From the NCBI GenBank assembly GCA_021810735.1, contig JAJZIF010000214.1, forward strand, positions 1 through 6,688: 6,688 nucleotides of DNA, given 5' to 3'. Shown piece by piece: positions 6,591 through 6,688 of the stretch. The DNA is from Acidobacteriota bacterium (GTDB taxonomy: Bacteria; Acidobacteriota; Terriglobia; Terriglobales; Acidobacteriaceae). How positions within the stretch are numbered: position 1 is the first letter of the stretch; each line of letters opens with the position of its first letter. Under the pieces are notes generated by a model. It saw only the letters and a list, made by a program, of their open reading frames with translations, did no database searches and was not told the origin of the DNA. The position numbers and the translations under genes are program-made.

Positions 6591-6609
6591 GCACGGCTCT
6601 GAACCGTGC
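6591..6609. repeat. REP-like stem-loop
   Basis: GCACGG (6591-6596) and CCGTGC (6604-6609) form a perfect 6-bp GC-rich stem around a seven-base loop. Intergenic elements of the form GGCACGG...CCGTGCC are, from memory, scattered through Acidobacteriaceae genomes, and this looks like a shortened member. No T-tract follows on either strand, so it is a poor terminator candidate. Only one copy is visible, so its repeat status rests on recollection. Confidence 0.35.
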
Positions 6610-6688
6610 GAGGGTATGACATTCGCGAGCCGGATGCCCCGACACCGCACATTCGGTCTTCCTGAACGCGGATGGCGATCCTGACGGC

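Larger units (their letters stand above)
6140..6688. other. Right-hand region without a convincing gene
   Basis: All six frames are broken into short pieces here. The plus strand has a 40-codon frame (6223-6345) without a ribosome site. The minus strand has a frame open from the right edge down to a TAA at 6523 (54 codons, no start visible); it could be the tail of a gene beyond the edge but shows no recognisable motif. Also present are a second extended -10-like TGGTATAAG on the plus strand (6569-6577), a weak CTCTGA/TCAGAG hairpin (6374-6379 with 6389-6394, loop of nine) and the stem-loop at 6591-6609. The composition suggests a long intergenic or decayed region. Confidence 0.5.

Noticed and set aside
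6523..6687. Minus-strand frame open from the right edge to a stop at 6523
   Set aside because: With 54 codons, no visible start and no motif, it crosses the stem-loop at 6591-6609, so chance openness is as likely as a gene end.

Overview
The window looks like chromosomal DNA of moderate GC from a soil-type Gram-negative bacterium, most likely Acidobacteriota (Terriglobia/Acidobacteriaceae). That placement is an inference. It rests on the long lipoprotein built from IPT/TIG repeats with Pro-Gly-rich linkers, a style abundant in that group, and on the REP-like intergenic stem-loop at the right end. No rRNA, tRNA, CRISPR array, insertion sequence or phage gene is visible.

Layout. Positions 1-542 (+) hold the C-terminal end of a P-type cation-transporting ATPase, cut by the left edge. 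It is followed after 18 bp by a complete AI-2E/PerM-family membrane protein (561-1628, +), so the two probably form one transcription unit. They converge on a large minus-strand gene (5279-1755) encoding a 1174-residue predicted lipoprotein: a signal peptide with lipobox, seven tandem IPT/TIG-like modules of exactly 90 residues each, and a C-terminal half with about seven F-x-G...G-I-Y units resembling a beta-propeller. The 126-bp convergent gap contains a GC-rich 9-bp hairpin that may be a terminator.

Upstream of the lipoprotein and on the same strand is an open frame of 203 codons (6082-5471). It has a strong Shine-Dalgarno sequence before a GTG start, and I could not assign it to a family. 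The remaining right-hand DNA (about 6140-6688) shows no convincing gene. It contains promoter-like motifs, short repeats and a stem-loop.

How the genes relate: the first two are inner-membrane transport proteins and probably co-transcribed. The lipoprotein is a separate extracytoplasmic surface or periplasmic protein, probably an adhesin-like or glycan/protein-binding factor, and nothing in the sequence links it to the transporters. I see no evidence of a defence system or a biosynthetic cluster. The items most worth a second look are the seven-plus-seven repeat lipoprotein and the unassigned 203-residue frame.
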